Origin: Pararge aegeria
Taxonomy: Eukaryota > Arthropoda > Insecta > Lepidoptera > Nymphalidae
DNA: 64,000 nucleotides
NCBI RefSeq assembly: GCF_905163445.1
Contig: NC_053190.1
Span: 12,960,501-13,024,500, forward strand
Direction: 5' to 3'
Shown here: one piece after another, positions 53,926-64,000 of the stretch
How the letters are laid out: the number at the start of each line of letters is the position of its first letter
Position numbering within the stretch: the stretch's first letter is position 1
Notes under the pieces: model-generated
Database searches by the model: none
Told to the model about the DNA's origin: nothing
What the model saw: only the letters and a program-made list of their open reading frames with translations
Made by a program: the position numbers and the translations under genes

Positions 53926-55091
53926 AAATACGATTTTCACGACCGTAATCGTTGGGTCGTTTTCGAGTATAAATTCTTGAACTGTCTGAACTGATCCTTA
54001 GAATTAAATTATTTGTTCTTATAATTGAGTGAAACTAGCGTGGGTGGGTATTGGATCTTTAGTTAACGTAATAGAATACCATTACTTTGTAATTCACATT
54101 TTTTGGGAATAGATTTTATTTATTTTACCTCAAAAAATTGCTTACCGTTGTTTTAATAGCCTAGTTTGCGGTGAATGATTTATTTTTTAGCCACCCAAGA
54201 TTTATTTTATCAGAACAAAATTAGCATAAGTCCGGTTCTTTATCTGTATATCTACGATCAACATGTTGATTAAGTACCTACTTACTCCGCGGCTGTGTGT
54301 AAGATGAAATTACAAACAGACAAAAAATTTTTTAATTCTTAGCGTTTGGTATTCGAAATTTTATGTGAAAAACGTTAGCAAAGCAAAATTTTTATTCTTT
54401 GTAAATTTTTATCTCATATAATATTTGCTAGGATAAGTTATGTCCATATTTTGAGTGTTAACCTTAAAGGCGTAGAAGTCAGAGTAATTTTAAATTTCCT
54501 GCAGATGTTATTTCAGTAACCCAATCCCCGTGTACGCAGTAGTAACTGGCAGCCGAATTAAATAATTCAGAACAAACCAATTAATATCAGCTCACTCGGT
54601 AACCACGGACGGTCCAAGACGGTCCAATTATTCTTGCAGATGGATCGGATAAGTGACTTTAGGTGCGGATCCTTGACCGCCGTCTCGAGGAAACGAGGGT
54701 CATTCATTTAGTTTACCACCCGCCTTGTTAACTGTTGATGGATCGAATTTAATATGGCATACCGCAAATATCGATTTTGTATCTAATACGGTTGTTAAGC
54801 AAGCAACGAAAGCTTTACAAATGAAAAAAAAACATTAGTCTAGAAAGGCAATATACAAAATAGGCAGAATCCTTGGTTCAAAGTCACAGTCTAAAATATC
54901 TTTATACAAGTAGGCCCATAGATGGCGTTACATGAGGAATGTGTACATGGTAGTGAGATAATTGTGATAACCTTTTCGTGAATTTAAAACTAACCCTGGT
55001 CTGAGAAGAAGCCCAAAACAAACGTAGACGTTCTTTTGTTTTGTACCTGAAATCTTTTGAAGATTTGTTTTATAATTGGATAAAAACAAAA
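53926..55091. other. Long unassigned stretch, no gene seen
   Basis: GACGGTCCA is repeated at 54609-54626. No coding frame with a motif is seen. Confidence 0.35.
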
Positions 55092-55355
55092 TCTATTTAT
55101 CATCGTCATCATTATCACCGGCCCACTACAGGGTCCTGTTTTCCAAAAAGCATCTAGAAATTTCTGGCCGCATTCCACTATGCTACAGCTAAGTGCTGAT
55201 TGGTAGACTTCACACGCCTGTTGAGAACTTCACAGAAAACCTTCAGACATGCCGGTTTCCTAACGATGATTATCTTCAAAGTTACAGCATGGCTAAATGA
55301 ATAATAAATTTCTTAAAACCTAAAAGTTAGAGGAGCTTTCCAGAATCAAACTCTG
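55092..55355 (-). mobile_element. SINE-C, diverged, with tail
   Basis: The tail at the left is ATCATCGTCATCATTATCAC. On the minus strand the body includes CTTCACAGAAAACC and TAGGTTTTAAGAAATTTATT segments in degraded form. The B box is lost (TTTGATTCTGGAAAG). Confidence 0.7.
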
Positions 55356-55359
55356 TCCC

Positions 55360-55518
55360 AATATAAAAATAAAAATATATAACAACAGTAACACACAGAC
55401 ACTAACAAACATTCATGTTCATCGCACAATTTTTTTTTAGTTTTAGGACTCGAACCCACAGCCTTGGATTCGGAAAGTAGGGTCACTGCCCACTGCGCCT
55501 GTGGCCTACAGGCCGTCG
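55360..55518 (-). repeat. SINE-A, 3'-shortened
   Basis: Minus strand: GTGGCCACAGGCGCAGTGGG-like head (CAGGCGCAGTGGGCAGTGAC) and GGGTTCGAGTCCTAAAAC (altered B box), then GAACATGAATGTTTG. It abuts the SINE-C copy, suggesting insertion into its head. Confidence 0.8.
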
Positions 55519-55953
55519 AACAAAGAATTTTTATAAAGTAGATTTTAAATATGTAATTTACCAAACTATTTACACTTACGACTACAATTATGATATAAAA
55601 AAATATTTTCAGGTAAGTAAGTATCTACATTTAATAACGGCTGGAGTCATGTTGATTTTCGTCGGAGTACGCCCGAATAGTTTCGAGCCCATTCGGGCCT
55701 ACGTTATTTTTACATAAAATAGTACTTATTTTACTTACTCCTGAAATTCAAAATGAATGTATCTACATTGCGAGGGTGGATTGTTTAGCTACATAATTCG
55801 TCGTATATTTTCAGCCGGTAATCTTCGACTAATTCGAACGTAAGCAAATCCATTCATTTGCACATTTGCATAATCGCTCGAGGCTGATTAAATTTGTACT
55901 AACTGAAATCGCTATAAGCTTTCGCAAGTTCACAAAATTACCTTTAATTATAA
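55519..55953. other. Unassigned stretch with a small hairpin
   Basis: GCCCGAAT (55673-55680) pairs with ATTCGGGC nearby (to about 55700). No gene is seen. Confidence 0.35.
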
Positions 55954-56540
55954 CTAGCTGTTGCCCGCGATTTGGTCTACGTTTATCATGGGTTTTTATA
56001 AATCCCACACCATCATAGCAACCCATTAACGGCCTACTACTGGGCACGGGCCTCCCACAATGAGAAGGGGTTAAGGGCCGTAGTCCACCACACTGGCCCA
56101 CTGCGGATTGGTGGACTCCACACACCTTTGAGAACATTATGGAGAAGGCATGTAGATTTATGTAGGTAATGTTTTCCTTCACCGTTGAAGCAAGTGATAT
56201 TTAAATTACTTTAAACGCACATAACTTTGAAAAGTACGAGGTGCGTGCTGGGATTCGAACTCGGCCCCCCGAGAGTAAAGTCCTACCCAATGAGCTATCA
56301 CCGCTTCTGAAAAATTTTCTTACGAAAAATTTCACCAAAATGTGTTAAGCGGTCAAGCCGTGTGTAGGTAGTAAATGCTATTTTGTTAAATCCAGTAACT
56401 TTAACCAGTAGAGTTTTCGGAATAAATATTACCATATGTAATATGGTGTATATAAATTTGATCAAGATTTGTGCAAAGGTTAAGCGAACATAAGTAACAA
56501 ACAACCAAACCCACGCAGTTTTGCATTTATAATATTATAT
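55954..56540 (-). mobile_element. Small Helitron interrupted by SINE-C
   Basis: The minus-strand 3' end is AAATCGCGGGCAACAGCTAG, CTAG at 55954-55957. The 5' part lies right of the SINE at about 56309-56540, ending near ATACTAATATAATATTATAA and ATGCAAAACTGCGTGGG. The two parts are of the same family as 22846 and 43769. The SINE therefore arrived after the Helitron. Confidence 0.68.
56010..56308 (-). mobile_element. SINE-C inside a Helitron
   Basis: Minus strand from 56308: GAAGCGGTGATAGCTCATTG (A box), GCCGAGTTCGAATCCCAGC (B box), ACCTCGTACTTTTCAAAGTT, CAACGGTGAAGGAAAACATT, CCAATCCGCAGTGGGCCAGT, GTGGTGGACTACGGCCCTTA. It is well preserved. Confidence 0.88.
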
Positions 56541-57339
56541 TAGTATTATATAGTGTATGGATACAGAGCACGCTATGTCGTCTGTATATTGAACAACATG
56601 TGATGCCCTCTAACTCTCATATGAGAAGAAGCGAGGTGTGCTCAAGCTTGGGATATTAATATGTATGTATTATGTAAATGCTTTATAGTACACTACAGAA
56701 AATTGTAAATAACAGAAAGGGAGACATTAAGAAAATGGACATTGGTAGGTGGTGTGTAATATAACCATACATGCCAATATATAAATGAACTAAACCAATA
56801 GGTACGATATGGACAATAGACTGATGATGACGTTTAATAAAATAGAATTAAAACCTGAATGTATTTTGCTTATTTATGGTATTTCCAATTATGAGAAAAG
56901 CTGACTTCGGAGCTCTTTAATTACTTAACAAATAATTTCTTAAGCCAGATTAAATTGAATAGGCGTTGGACTGGACGAGACGTCACTTCAAGTGATAGGA
57001 TCAAAGCGTTTCTAAATCACATTTAATCACTCCTTTATTTTGTACCTACCGCTTGTTTCACTCTTTTTTAGTGCCAGGCAACTCATGCTAAAAAGTGGCT
57101 GTTGGCTACTTCAAAGACTTAGCACGTTTTTAGCGGTTTATATTGGTGGGTGAGCATGATTCAGAGAATTCAGATCATTATTAATGAGTTAATTGATGTT
57201 CCGTTGATTCTTATTGTAATTTATGTAAATAAATGTTTTACTTAGTTTTTAAATAATATAAATGTTTTACTTAGTGATTAAATAATTTTACTCTTACTTA
57301 AAACATATACTTTAATGATATCGTCATCCTTGTCACTTG
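56541..57339. other. Unassigned stretch, no gene seen
   Basis: A short tandem AAATGTTTTACTTAGT pair lies at 57232-57275. Otherwise unremarkable. Confidence 0.35.
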
Positions 57340-57440
57340 AGCCTATTCATGTCCCTCTGCTGTAGACAGGCCTTCTCTCACAAACGAGGGAGGGAATTCG
57401 AGCCTTGATCTACCACGCTGACCCAATGCAGGATGGAGGG
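57340..57440 (-). repeat. RTE-type LINE 3' tail fragment
   Basis: Minus strand: CATCCTGCATTGGGTCAGCG then TGGTAGATCAAGGCTCGAAT and GTGAGAGAAGGCCTGTCTAC, the usual RTE 3' order, diverged. Confidence 0.6.
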
Positions 57441-58038
57441 CTTTTCATTTCAATGTTACAAATATAATAATACACTGTAAACATTTTTTTTTAATGTTTT
57501 AACATAGTTACAAATTTGTTTAAACATTTTTTTCTGACCCACACAAAATAACTTTAATAATATTATAAAAAAGAACAACGGTTTAAATTTTATTCAACCA
57601 TAATGCAAAGACTAACGGGGCTTCATGTTATGGGCCTGTCTACTCAATAATGTGTAAAGTATTGTGTATTGTGGGAGTTTGTGGTGTATATATATATATA
57701 TATAAATGAAATAGTACTATTATTACTTATTACCATCATCTTAGTACCATGTAAAATTTTGCACGTATCTAGGCATCAAAAGCACCTTTTAAAAGCCATT
57801 TTCTTATCTTACACAGATAAGATAAATACCTTAGCATTAAGTCCGCCGTTTGTTAGCCGATATATGGTTCTGCAATAAAGAGAAGATGAAAAAATAAATG
57901 AAATCTAAACGCTTTCTTCTTATAACTTTTGGGGTCAGCAGCAACACTTCTTAGAGCGCGTAGAATTAACCGGAGGGCTACTTGCGGTCATCCGTGGCGT
58001 CAGTTTGACTGACAGCCGTAGTTTACAGGACCCTTGGG
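57441..58038. other. Unassigned stretch with (TA)n
   Basis: TATA repeats at 57686-57704. A hexamer CAATAAAG lies at 57873. No gene is seen. Confidence 0.4.
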
Positions 58039-58551
58039 ATGACTTCCAATGTGGCTAGTACGTCACGTCTTACTGAAATGGTAAAATAGTTAAAGTGTTT
58101 TCATCTAGGTATCCCTGGTATATAACATGCACAAACACAAATAGGGACACACTTTTGTCTACTTTGCGAACGACTGTAGAGTTTTTCTACTTCTTTTTGT
58201 GAATGTTGTATGACTACCAATGTGGATAGTACGTCACGTCTTACTGAAATTGTAAAATAGTTAAAGTGTTTTCATCTAGATATACCTGGTATATAACATA
58301 CACAAACACAAATAGGGACACACTTTTGTCTACTTTGCGAACGACTGTAGAGTTTTTGTACTTCTTTTTGTGAATGTTATATGACTACCAATGTGGATAG
58401 TACGCCACGTCTTACTGAAATGGTAAAATAGTTATAGTGTTTTCATCTAGATATACCTGGTATATAACATGCACAAACACAAACAGGGACACACGTTATT
58501 GACTACTTTGCTAACAACTGTAGAGTTTTTCTACTTACTTTCGTGTTTTAT
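58039..58551 (+). repeat. Satellite-like array, three 171-bp units
   Basis: Units start at 58039, 58210 and 58381 with ATGACT(T/A)CCAATGTGG, each exactly 171 bp to the next. Shared strings include CACGTCTTACTGAAAT, GTGTTTTCATCTAG, CCTGGTATATAACAT and GACTGTAGAGTTTTT. Unit 2 is closer to unit 1 than unit 3 is by eye, and unit 3 decays at its 3' side. It has no coding capacity. Confidence 0.93.
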
Positions 58552-58558
58552 GAAAAAA

Positions 58559-58611
58559 ATATTAGGAAAAAACTCACCGAACACTTATCGGTGAGTTGAA
58601 TTTTTTGTCTA
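58559..58611. repeat. Hairpin at the array edge
   Basis: AACTCACCGA (58571-58580) pairs perfectly with TCGGTGAGTT (58588-58597), loop ACACTTA. Outer arms ATTAG-GAAAAA and TTTTTTG-TCTAAT extend the stem with a few mismatches. It starts 8 bases after the satellite array. Confidence 0.85.
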
Positions 58612-59034
58612 ATCAAGTTTGCATGACACTTTGTCAATGCTATGTGCGCTTGCAATTGACGTGCATATCAGTCCATGTTTTGTGTGTGTGCTATATTTAA
58701 AAACGTGTAATATGCATGCTGTTTGTGCTCTTAATAAATAAATAATTATGTTTATTGTTGCTTAATAAATAATAATTATGTTTTCAAGTTTGTCCAAAAT
58801 AAAGAGGTATAAACATAACCTCCTCAGTTTTAAAAGTGAAATGATCTAAGGGTCTTAGAATACACGGAATACTTTTTAACCGCAAAAGTGTGTCTATTGG
58901 TTTGTCCTTCTTTATCGGTTTTTGCTACATCGATATATCGCTACGAAGGTATAGGATTTTGATTAATTTCCATGGTTATTATACATATATATTAGTGTTT
59001 TAATTATTAATACTACATGTATATACGTATAACA
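58612..59034. other. Unassigned stretch
   Basis: A near-tandem pair of CTTAATAAATAA...AATTATGTTT occurs at 58730-58783. No gene is seen. Confidence 0.35.
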
Positions 59035-59320
59035 TACATGTGAAAGTGTGTCTACTTGTTTGTAACCGATCTTAATGAAATTTTACACAAAGTTAGATAG
59101 CATCCTGTTTATCGGACGCAATAAACTGAATATCCCAGAATAGCAGCTAGCAATCGCTTTCACTGGATTTAAAAAATATAACCTTTGGTAACTAAGCACG
59201 GCTTAACAGCTAAACTGATCTTGATAAAGTTTTGCACATAGATAGGATGCTATAGGAACGGAAAAAGGTTAATTTTTAGCCCAGGAAAACAAAAAGTTTA
59301 AGATATATGTTTTGGAGAAC
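59035..59320 (+). repeat. Two small Helitron fragments in tandem
   Basis: Copy 1 (about 59035-59155): ATGTGAAAGTGTGTCTACTT, GATCTTAATGAAATTTTACA, ending AATAGCAGCTAGC. Copy 2 (about 59190-59320): GGCTTAACAGCTAAACTGAT, CTTGATAAAGTTTTGCACAT, CCCAGGAAAAC. The bodies resemble 22846-23024. Confidence 0.5.
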
Positions 59321-60621
59321 ATGGGGATAAGACTTGGAATAAATCTAGTTTTTACTTATTACATTTGACATATTATCGAGCAGAGTTTCCCCCTACAATT
59401 ACATGATACAGAATGAATGCTTGAGAAGGTAATGCTTCTTCTTTTATACGGCTCAGGCACCGTTTACAATGTTGACAACAAAACGAACCAATAATAATAT
59501 TTTACGATATTAGTTTCCGGTAAGTTATTTCACAAAATATATTGTTATTATTCTATTTGGAAAACATTAAATATTAAGATAAGTATTATTACGAATTATA
59601 TAAAGCAAATAGTACCTACTATTAAAGCAATTCTTTATTAATGAATCTTGTAGTGACGTCACATCATGTTTATGGCGTAGCGTAGGTTGCCAGGGGGACA
59701 ACCGCTAACATAAGAGAAAATTTATATCTAAGATCGACGACTGATGTTTATGTAAAAAGATAACTTATGACATCGTTGCGTATTTCAGAGGTAATATTAT
59801 GTACAAATAAAAAGGATAGAAAATAAGCCAACAAGATAAGTCATTTTAATTAATTTAGGTTTACAGCAATTATAACTGAAAGTCAATAAAATGTTTGGTA
59901 TGAATAAGAAACTGCAGTCTTTATTGCTCCGGTATATTATTCTGGCAAGTAATTATCATAAGTTAGTTCACATATGCTGGTGATTCCGTATTTCTGCCAA
60001 GAGTTCTATATTACGTTGCTCGCGCCCTCTTAGACTAAACATTTGCTTTCATGAATACCTTACCATAATAGACGCTGCAAACCGACGCAATAATAGCAAC
60101 AATGTAAATTTAATCTTGATTCTTCTGAGTAATACGAATTTTGCATTCGCTTTAAGGTTCTTAAAGTTTTTTGTTGTTATTTTCAAAACAAAAAAAAAGG
60201 CTTTTTGTCAAAAATTATGCAAATGAAGCTTAATTTGCTATATTCCACGATAAGCTGGAGAATCTGTACGGTGTAATTAACAATCTCATTGCCGAAGATC
60301 TGTATGGTGTGGTTTAATTTTTATGAAATCATGTAACGCCTGCTTCTATCCAATAGCTCTATAAAAGTCGTCTCGAAAAGAATGTATGCTATTCTCCAAT
60401 ATTTCTGTTGCTACAAAAGCACATCTTTCGGAATAGTGAGTTGTTTTTCTCTCGGCTTCGTCCTAATACATTTCATGTATCTAGAGTTCTATTGGACCAA
60501 TTTTAATCAATGTAACAAATATAGTTTTAGTTTTGCTGCTTTCGAACTGTTTCTGAAACTGAAAAAGTTTCGTTTCAACTGTTCTAATTGTTATATCAAG
60601 TAACAAGTGCACAATCAAAAA
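59321..60621. other. Long unassigned stretch, no gene seen
   Basis: No repeats named. The overlapping frames at 60382-60711 on opposite strands show no motif. Confidence 0.4.
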
Positions 60622-60730
60622 AAACGGCAAGTTCGAGTCAGACTCAATACAATCATAAACAGATATTAGCGCACCATCGCAAAGTCGCACCATTAGGGTT
60701 CGCTTTACCATTTTGGTAACGAAGATCTAC
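60622..60730 (+). repeat. Dispersed repeat fragment
   Basis: AAAAAACGGCAAGTTCGAGT, CAGACTCAATAC and CACCATTAGGGTTCGCTTTA, then CCATTTTGGTAAC, the decayed form of a common insect repeat phrase (GGCAAG...GAGTCGGACTC...AGGGTTCCG). Confidence 0.5.
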
Positions 60731-61859
60731 TTCAATTTTAATTTATGTAGCCAAAATGAATGAATTGATAGCTGATTGCTCATCATTAAATTTTAATTTG
60801 ATCCGTAAAGAACTACTTAGAAAGAAAGACTTAGGCTAAGATAGAGTGTACCTCAGGGTCAGACTGACATGTACGACAGATGTCTGATATATAACATTTT
60901 AGTAAAGTCTTAGTACACTTCATAGACCTCAGTACTTGTCATAACATTATATTTAATATGAGAAATAAAAAAAGATCGCTGCGTTCAAGCTGATATTCTG
61001 ATGCAAATTGAATAATTTTGTTTTTGATTAAGTTTCTTGGCGGGAACAAAAAGTTCATATTGTGTCAATTTAACTTCTAATCACTTTTTAAATACGTTAG
61101 TAGCGAGACGAGCGCGTGATCAACGAATAAATTTGAATTGATTAACAAACTGATTCGGCCCCGCCCGTTTTGCTGACAGTTCGAGGGGAGCCAAATTGAT
61201 TTTTGTTTTACATTCTATTCACTTTTTCATAATAGGAACTAATGGGAAATTATAGGTGCCAAGTGCTGCTAGCGATTAAAGAAAATCAATGGATGATCGT
61301 ATTGTAATTGTGTGTTGTATAAGAATAAAATACTATGCATTATTATGTAGATTTAGATGCCTAACAATTCTAGGATCAAAGTGTTTTAGATTTTATGTGA
61401 GGTACGAACGTAGATAATGTTTTAAATTAAATAACGTAAATATATTACCAATAGTAATATATTACATCTGAAGTTAATAGCTAATAAACATGAAATCCTA
61501 AATCTTTAAATCAAATAATAAAGTTAGTAATGCTATCCTCATTGACAAAGAAGAATAGGAAAAAGATGGCAATACCAAATTAAATCTAAAGATTTTGGAT
61601 TGATATTGATAATTATTCATTCCGGCTATAATCAGCAAAGGTAAGCTAAAGCTAACGTATTTTTTGTCGCCTCGTTGACGAAAAATACGTTTAGCTATAT
61701 AAAAAGGTCGAATCTGTTTACTTGAAACTTCCACTGGTATGTATATACTACATACAAAGTATACGAGGAATAAGCGAAAATGGTTTACGTCTGGTAGATT
61801 ATTTGAATCAGTTTTATTTATTGTAGTAACACCCTGATAAAAACAACCAAAAACGCAGC
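60731..61859. other. Unassigned stretch, no gene seen
   Basis: The 168-codon minus-strand frame 61498-62004 runs through the MITE at 61868 and is not supported as a gene. Confidence 0.45.
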
Positions 61860-61867
61860 GTTGGTAA

Positions 61868-62011
61868 CAGTGGCGTGCACATACATGCACAAAAACACTG
61901 CATATCCTAACATTGATATAATATAACTCGTATAGGAGGAGAATTTGTGGCGTTTTATGCAATTTTCCTGGTGTATGCATATTCTGGTAGGGAACCCAGT
62001 GCACGCCTCTG
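61868..62011. mobile_element. hAT-like MITE with perfect 8-bp target duplication
   Basis: GTTGGTAA at 61860-61867 and again at 62012-62019 flanks a 144-bp element. The ends are CAGTGGCGTGCAC at the left and GTGCACGCCTCTG at the right, inverted with one mismatch in 13. The 8-bp duplication and the CAG start fit the hAT superfamily. It has no transposase. Related sequence: 63726-63876 in reverse, and the ends in the palindrome at 26518. Confidence 0.92.
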
Positions 62012-62059
62012 GTTGGTAACCTACTACTATTTTTACAGACACTATTTAACTAGGCGCTG

Positions 62060-62136
62060 GACATATAAGCTTCTTTGTATTTTTCCTAATGTGTTGCAAT
62101 AAAGTTTTTCTATTCTATTCTATTCTATTCTATAAG
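62060..62136 (+). repeat. Retroposon 3' end with (TTCTA)n tail
   Basis: GTGTTGCAATAAAGTTTTTC is followed by five TATTC units. An AATAAA signal just before the tail suggests a LINE 3' end. The source family is unknown. Confidence 0.65.
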
Positions 62137-63588
62137 CTGAAGATCATGAATTTTCACATCTTTACAAAACACTAATGTCCGCCATAGCTGGATTAATTGA
62201 TATAAGAATTTTGAAACCGAATCAGACTATATATTTACAGGCTTATTATAGTTGCTAATACTTCTGTTATAACATTGAAACTATGTAAATCTTATGTTCC
62301 AATACCATAAACAGCGGCGGTCATAACAAAGAACGCTGTTAAAATTCCAAATAACAGAGGCATTCGTTGAGCAATAATAATATAATATCATGCTCAGAAG
62401 TTATTCTTTGAAGCAACGTTATAGAAATCCAATTATTATTTAAACAAAACTGCCGTGAAATGCCGGAGGTTTAATGCACAAGTTAGGGTTACCACCCATG
62501 CTCTTTTCACGGTTAATTATAATGGAAAAATAGAATATTTTGGAGGGACTCCGTGATTTTTATAGGATATACTGTGATGCTTTTGATATAATGATGTTTA
62601 TGTGTGTTTTGTCTGGTAAATAAGGTAAAATTATTCGCTTGGTTATAAGTCTTATGCATAAGTATCCTTTTATTCTTAATCTCATTGAGTACTACAAACG
62701 CTTCCTCTACCTATGTATTGTATTATTTCTATTTATGACCACAATCATTGATAAAAATGGTAAGATTTTATGTCACCGATTATTATTCAAGAAAATATGA
62801 TCTTATGCTATATTGCTTGCCTGAATCGTATTATTATCGTTCGAGATTCCTAAAAAAACTAAACTAGCTGTAACCGTAATCTATACTAATTTTATGAATG
62901 CAAAAAAAAATGTTTTACTTGTTGCCTATATTGCGCTCTATCACCACGCAATACTTGATGCGGTTTTGCAAAAAGATAACGTGCGTCCCAACCTACGGGT
63001 GTAAGGGATACCTTTAAGCCAGTGATAGTAACAAGCCGCTATATTTAAAAAAAACTGAAAAAAGCAAAATAAAAACGAAGAATTGCGTAATTCGGTAATT
63101 AAATAAAGGTCGATAGGTCTTTAGTTTAGCAAAGCCATAGCTTATATAGCTAATGTAAACAAGCAAAATACTAATTGCTTTTACTCGCTCATTTATCCAC
63201 TATCTAAATGTTACAGCGTAAAAGAAGGTCACAGTTAAAGACTCATGTTTATAATATTAGTAGGTTAGAAAATTGGTGGCAACCGTAGTACGGTATGCCT
63301 TTATTATGAAACCGGCCCCGGAACAAAGGAAGCAGTGGAGCGTCGATTGATAATTAATATTGTTTTATTATAAGCCCCGTATCTCGACGGAGCACCGTTC
63401 TGCCAAATTCTAACGCATCCATGCGTGTTTAATGGAATAATGGTATTACGTTTAGCCTAATTTTAATCAGGATTTTATTGCAATAGGCTTTAATTTGACA
63501 TAACTTTTTCTTTCCTATCCAGCCATCTGGAACTCTTTTTATTTCTGTTATTTTATTTAGATACTGTTTTTCCGTTAACAGTGAACCT
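62137..63588. other. Long unassigned stretch, no gene seen
   Basis: Possible remnants only: AACTAGCTGTAACCGTAATC (62862) resembles a Helitron terminus, and ATAATATTAGTAGGTTAGAA (63251) a minus-strand Helitron start. Confidence 0.35.
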
Positions 63589-63631
63589 GTTGACAGACCA
63601 AGCAGATGACCCATCTGCTTGGTCTGTCAAC
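63589..63631. repeat. 20-bp perfect inverted repeat at the start of a repeat-D copy
   Basis: GTTGACAGACCAAGCAGATG (63589-63608) pairs completely with 63612-63631 around the loop ACC. The left arm is the normal 5' end of repeat-D, and the right arm is an inverted duplicate of it. Confidence 0.93.
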
Positions 63632-63725
63632 TATTAGACCTGATGGTAAATGGAAAACCAAATCCCATATACCAAAGCAAAAGATTGCAGGGCATGCAAG
63701 GAATACGCCCTACAAAATGCCCATC
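63632..63725 (+). repeat. Repeat-D copy, continued
   Basis: After the inverted segment the family order resumes with GACCTGATGGTAAATGG, AGGGCATGCAAGGAATACGC and CCATCAACCCGAGGCATAGG. It then joins MITE sequence. Confidence 0.7.
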
Positions 63726-63876
63726 AACCCGAGGCATAGGTGGTTTCTTACCAGGGTAAGAAAAAGCCAGCAGGAAAATTGCATGAAACGGCAAAAATCC
63801 TCCTCCTATACGAGTTTTACATAAATTTTAGGGTAGGCAGTGCTTTTGTGCATGTATGAAGTGCACGCCACTGGGT
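63726..63876 (-). mobile_element. hAT-like MITE, second copy
   Basis: The right end GTGCACGCCACTG (63864-63876) is the perfect end. Within it GCAGGAAAATTGCATGAAAC and TCCTCCTATACGAGTT are the reverse complement of the copy at 61868. The left end (GAGGCATAGGTGG region) is degraded and no target duplication is evident. Confidence 0.75.
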
Positions 63877-64000
63877 GTTAGAAATCATCTCCCCTATAAG
63901 ATGGGAGCTCTGGCATTGTGACCGTATTTATTTAAATACTTGACACCACAGAAAAGGGTTTATTTCGAAATCATCATTATGCACCGCATTATGCATATAA
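63877..64000. other. Window end, no feature seen
   Basis: Short unassigned sequence. Confidence 0.3.

Noticed and set aside
61498..62004. 168-codon open frame on the minus strand
   Set aside because: It runs through the hAT-like MITE and its target duplications, has no domain, and is most likely chance.

Overview
The window looks like repeat-rich, AT-rich, non-coding DNA from an insect, most likely a moth or butterfly. The basis is the repeat content: several tRNA-derived SINE families with (TATT)n or (GAT)n tails, RTE-type and jockey/CR1-like LINE 3' ends, short Helitron derivatives ending in CTAG, and a Helitron whose 5' end starts TCTATATATATA. I recognise these as lepidopteran in style from memory; no database was searched. 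I found no host protein-coding gene, rRNA or functional tRNA gene. The window could lie in a large intron or between genes.

The one clearly coding locus is an apparently complete autonomous Helitron at 34683-39972. It sits between an A and a T. It carries a 1475-codon Rep/helicase gene in three exons (35103-35699, 35854-36352, 36499-39830) with GT-AG introns. The HUH histidines, a two-tyrosine motif and all the Pif1-type helicase motifs I looked for are present. The element ends with an AATAAA signal, a short hairpin and CTAG. No stop or frameshift is visible once the two introns are removed.

Around it lies a mosaic of smaller repeats. I use working names: SINE-A (Pol III boxes then a (TATT)n tail), SINE-B, SINE-C (ends in GAT repeats), repeat-D, SINE-E, repeat-F and repeat-G. 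Many are nested. A LINE 3' end splits a SINE-C at 51409-51819, a SINE-C splits a small Helitron at 56010-56308, and a tRNA-like retroposon with a 12-bp target duplication sits in a LINE fragment at 19015-19197. Decayed LINE coding pieces lie at 10832-11171 (RTE type), 32306-32815, 45815-46075 and 51409-51819. A 144-bp hAT-like MITE with a perfect 8-bp duplication lies at 61868-62011.

Local structures include a 193-bp tandem duplication (3211-3596), a three-unit 171-bp satellite (58039-58551), an old three-unit array of about 290-360 bp (16580-17460), a 60-bp perfect palindrome (26518-26577), an element with 41-bp inverted ends (1224-2057), and hairpins at 13772, 33366, 58571 and 63589. Stretches not named as repeats are AT-rich sequence in which I see no gene.
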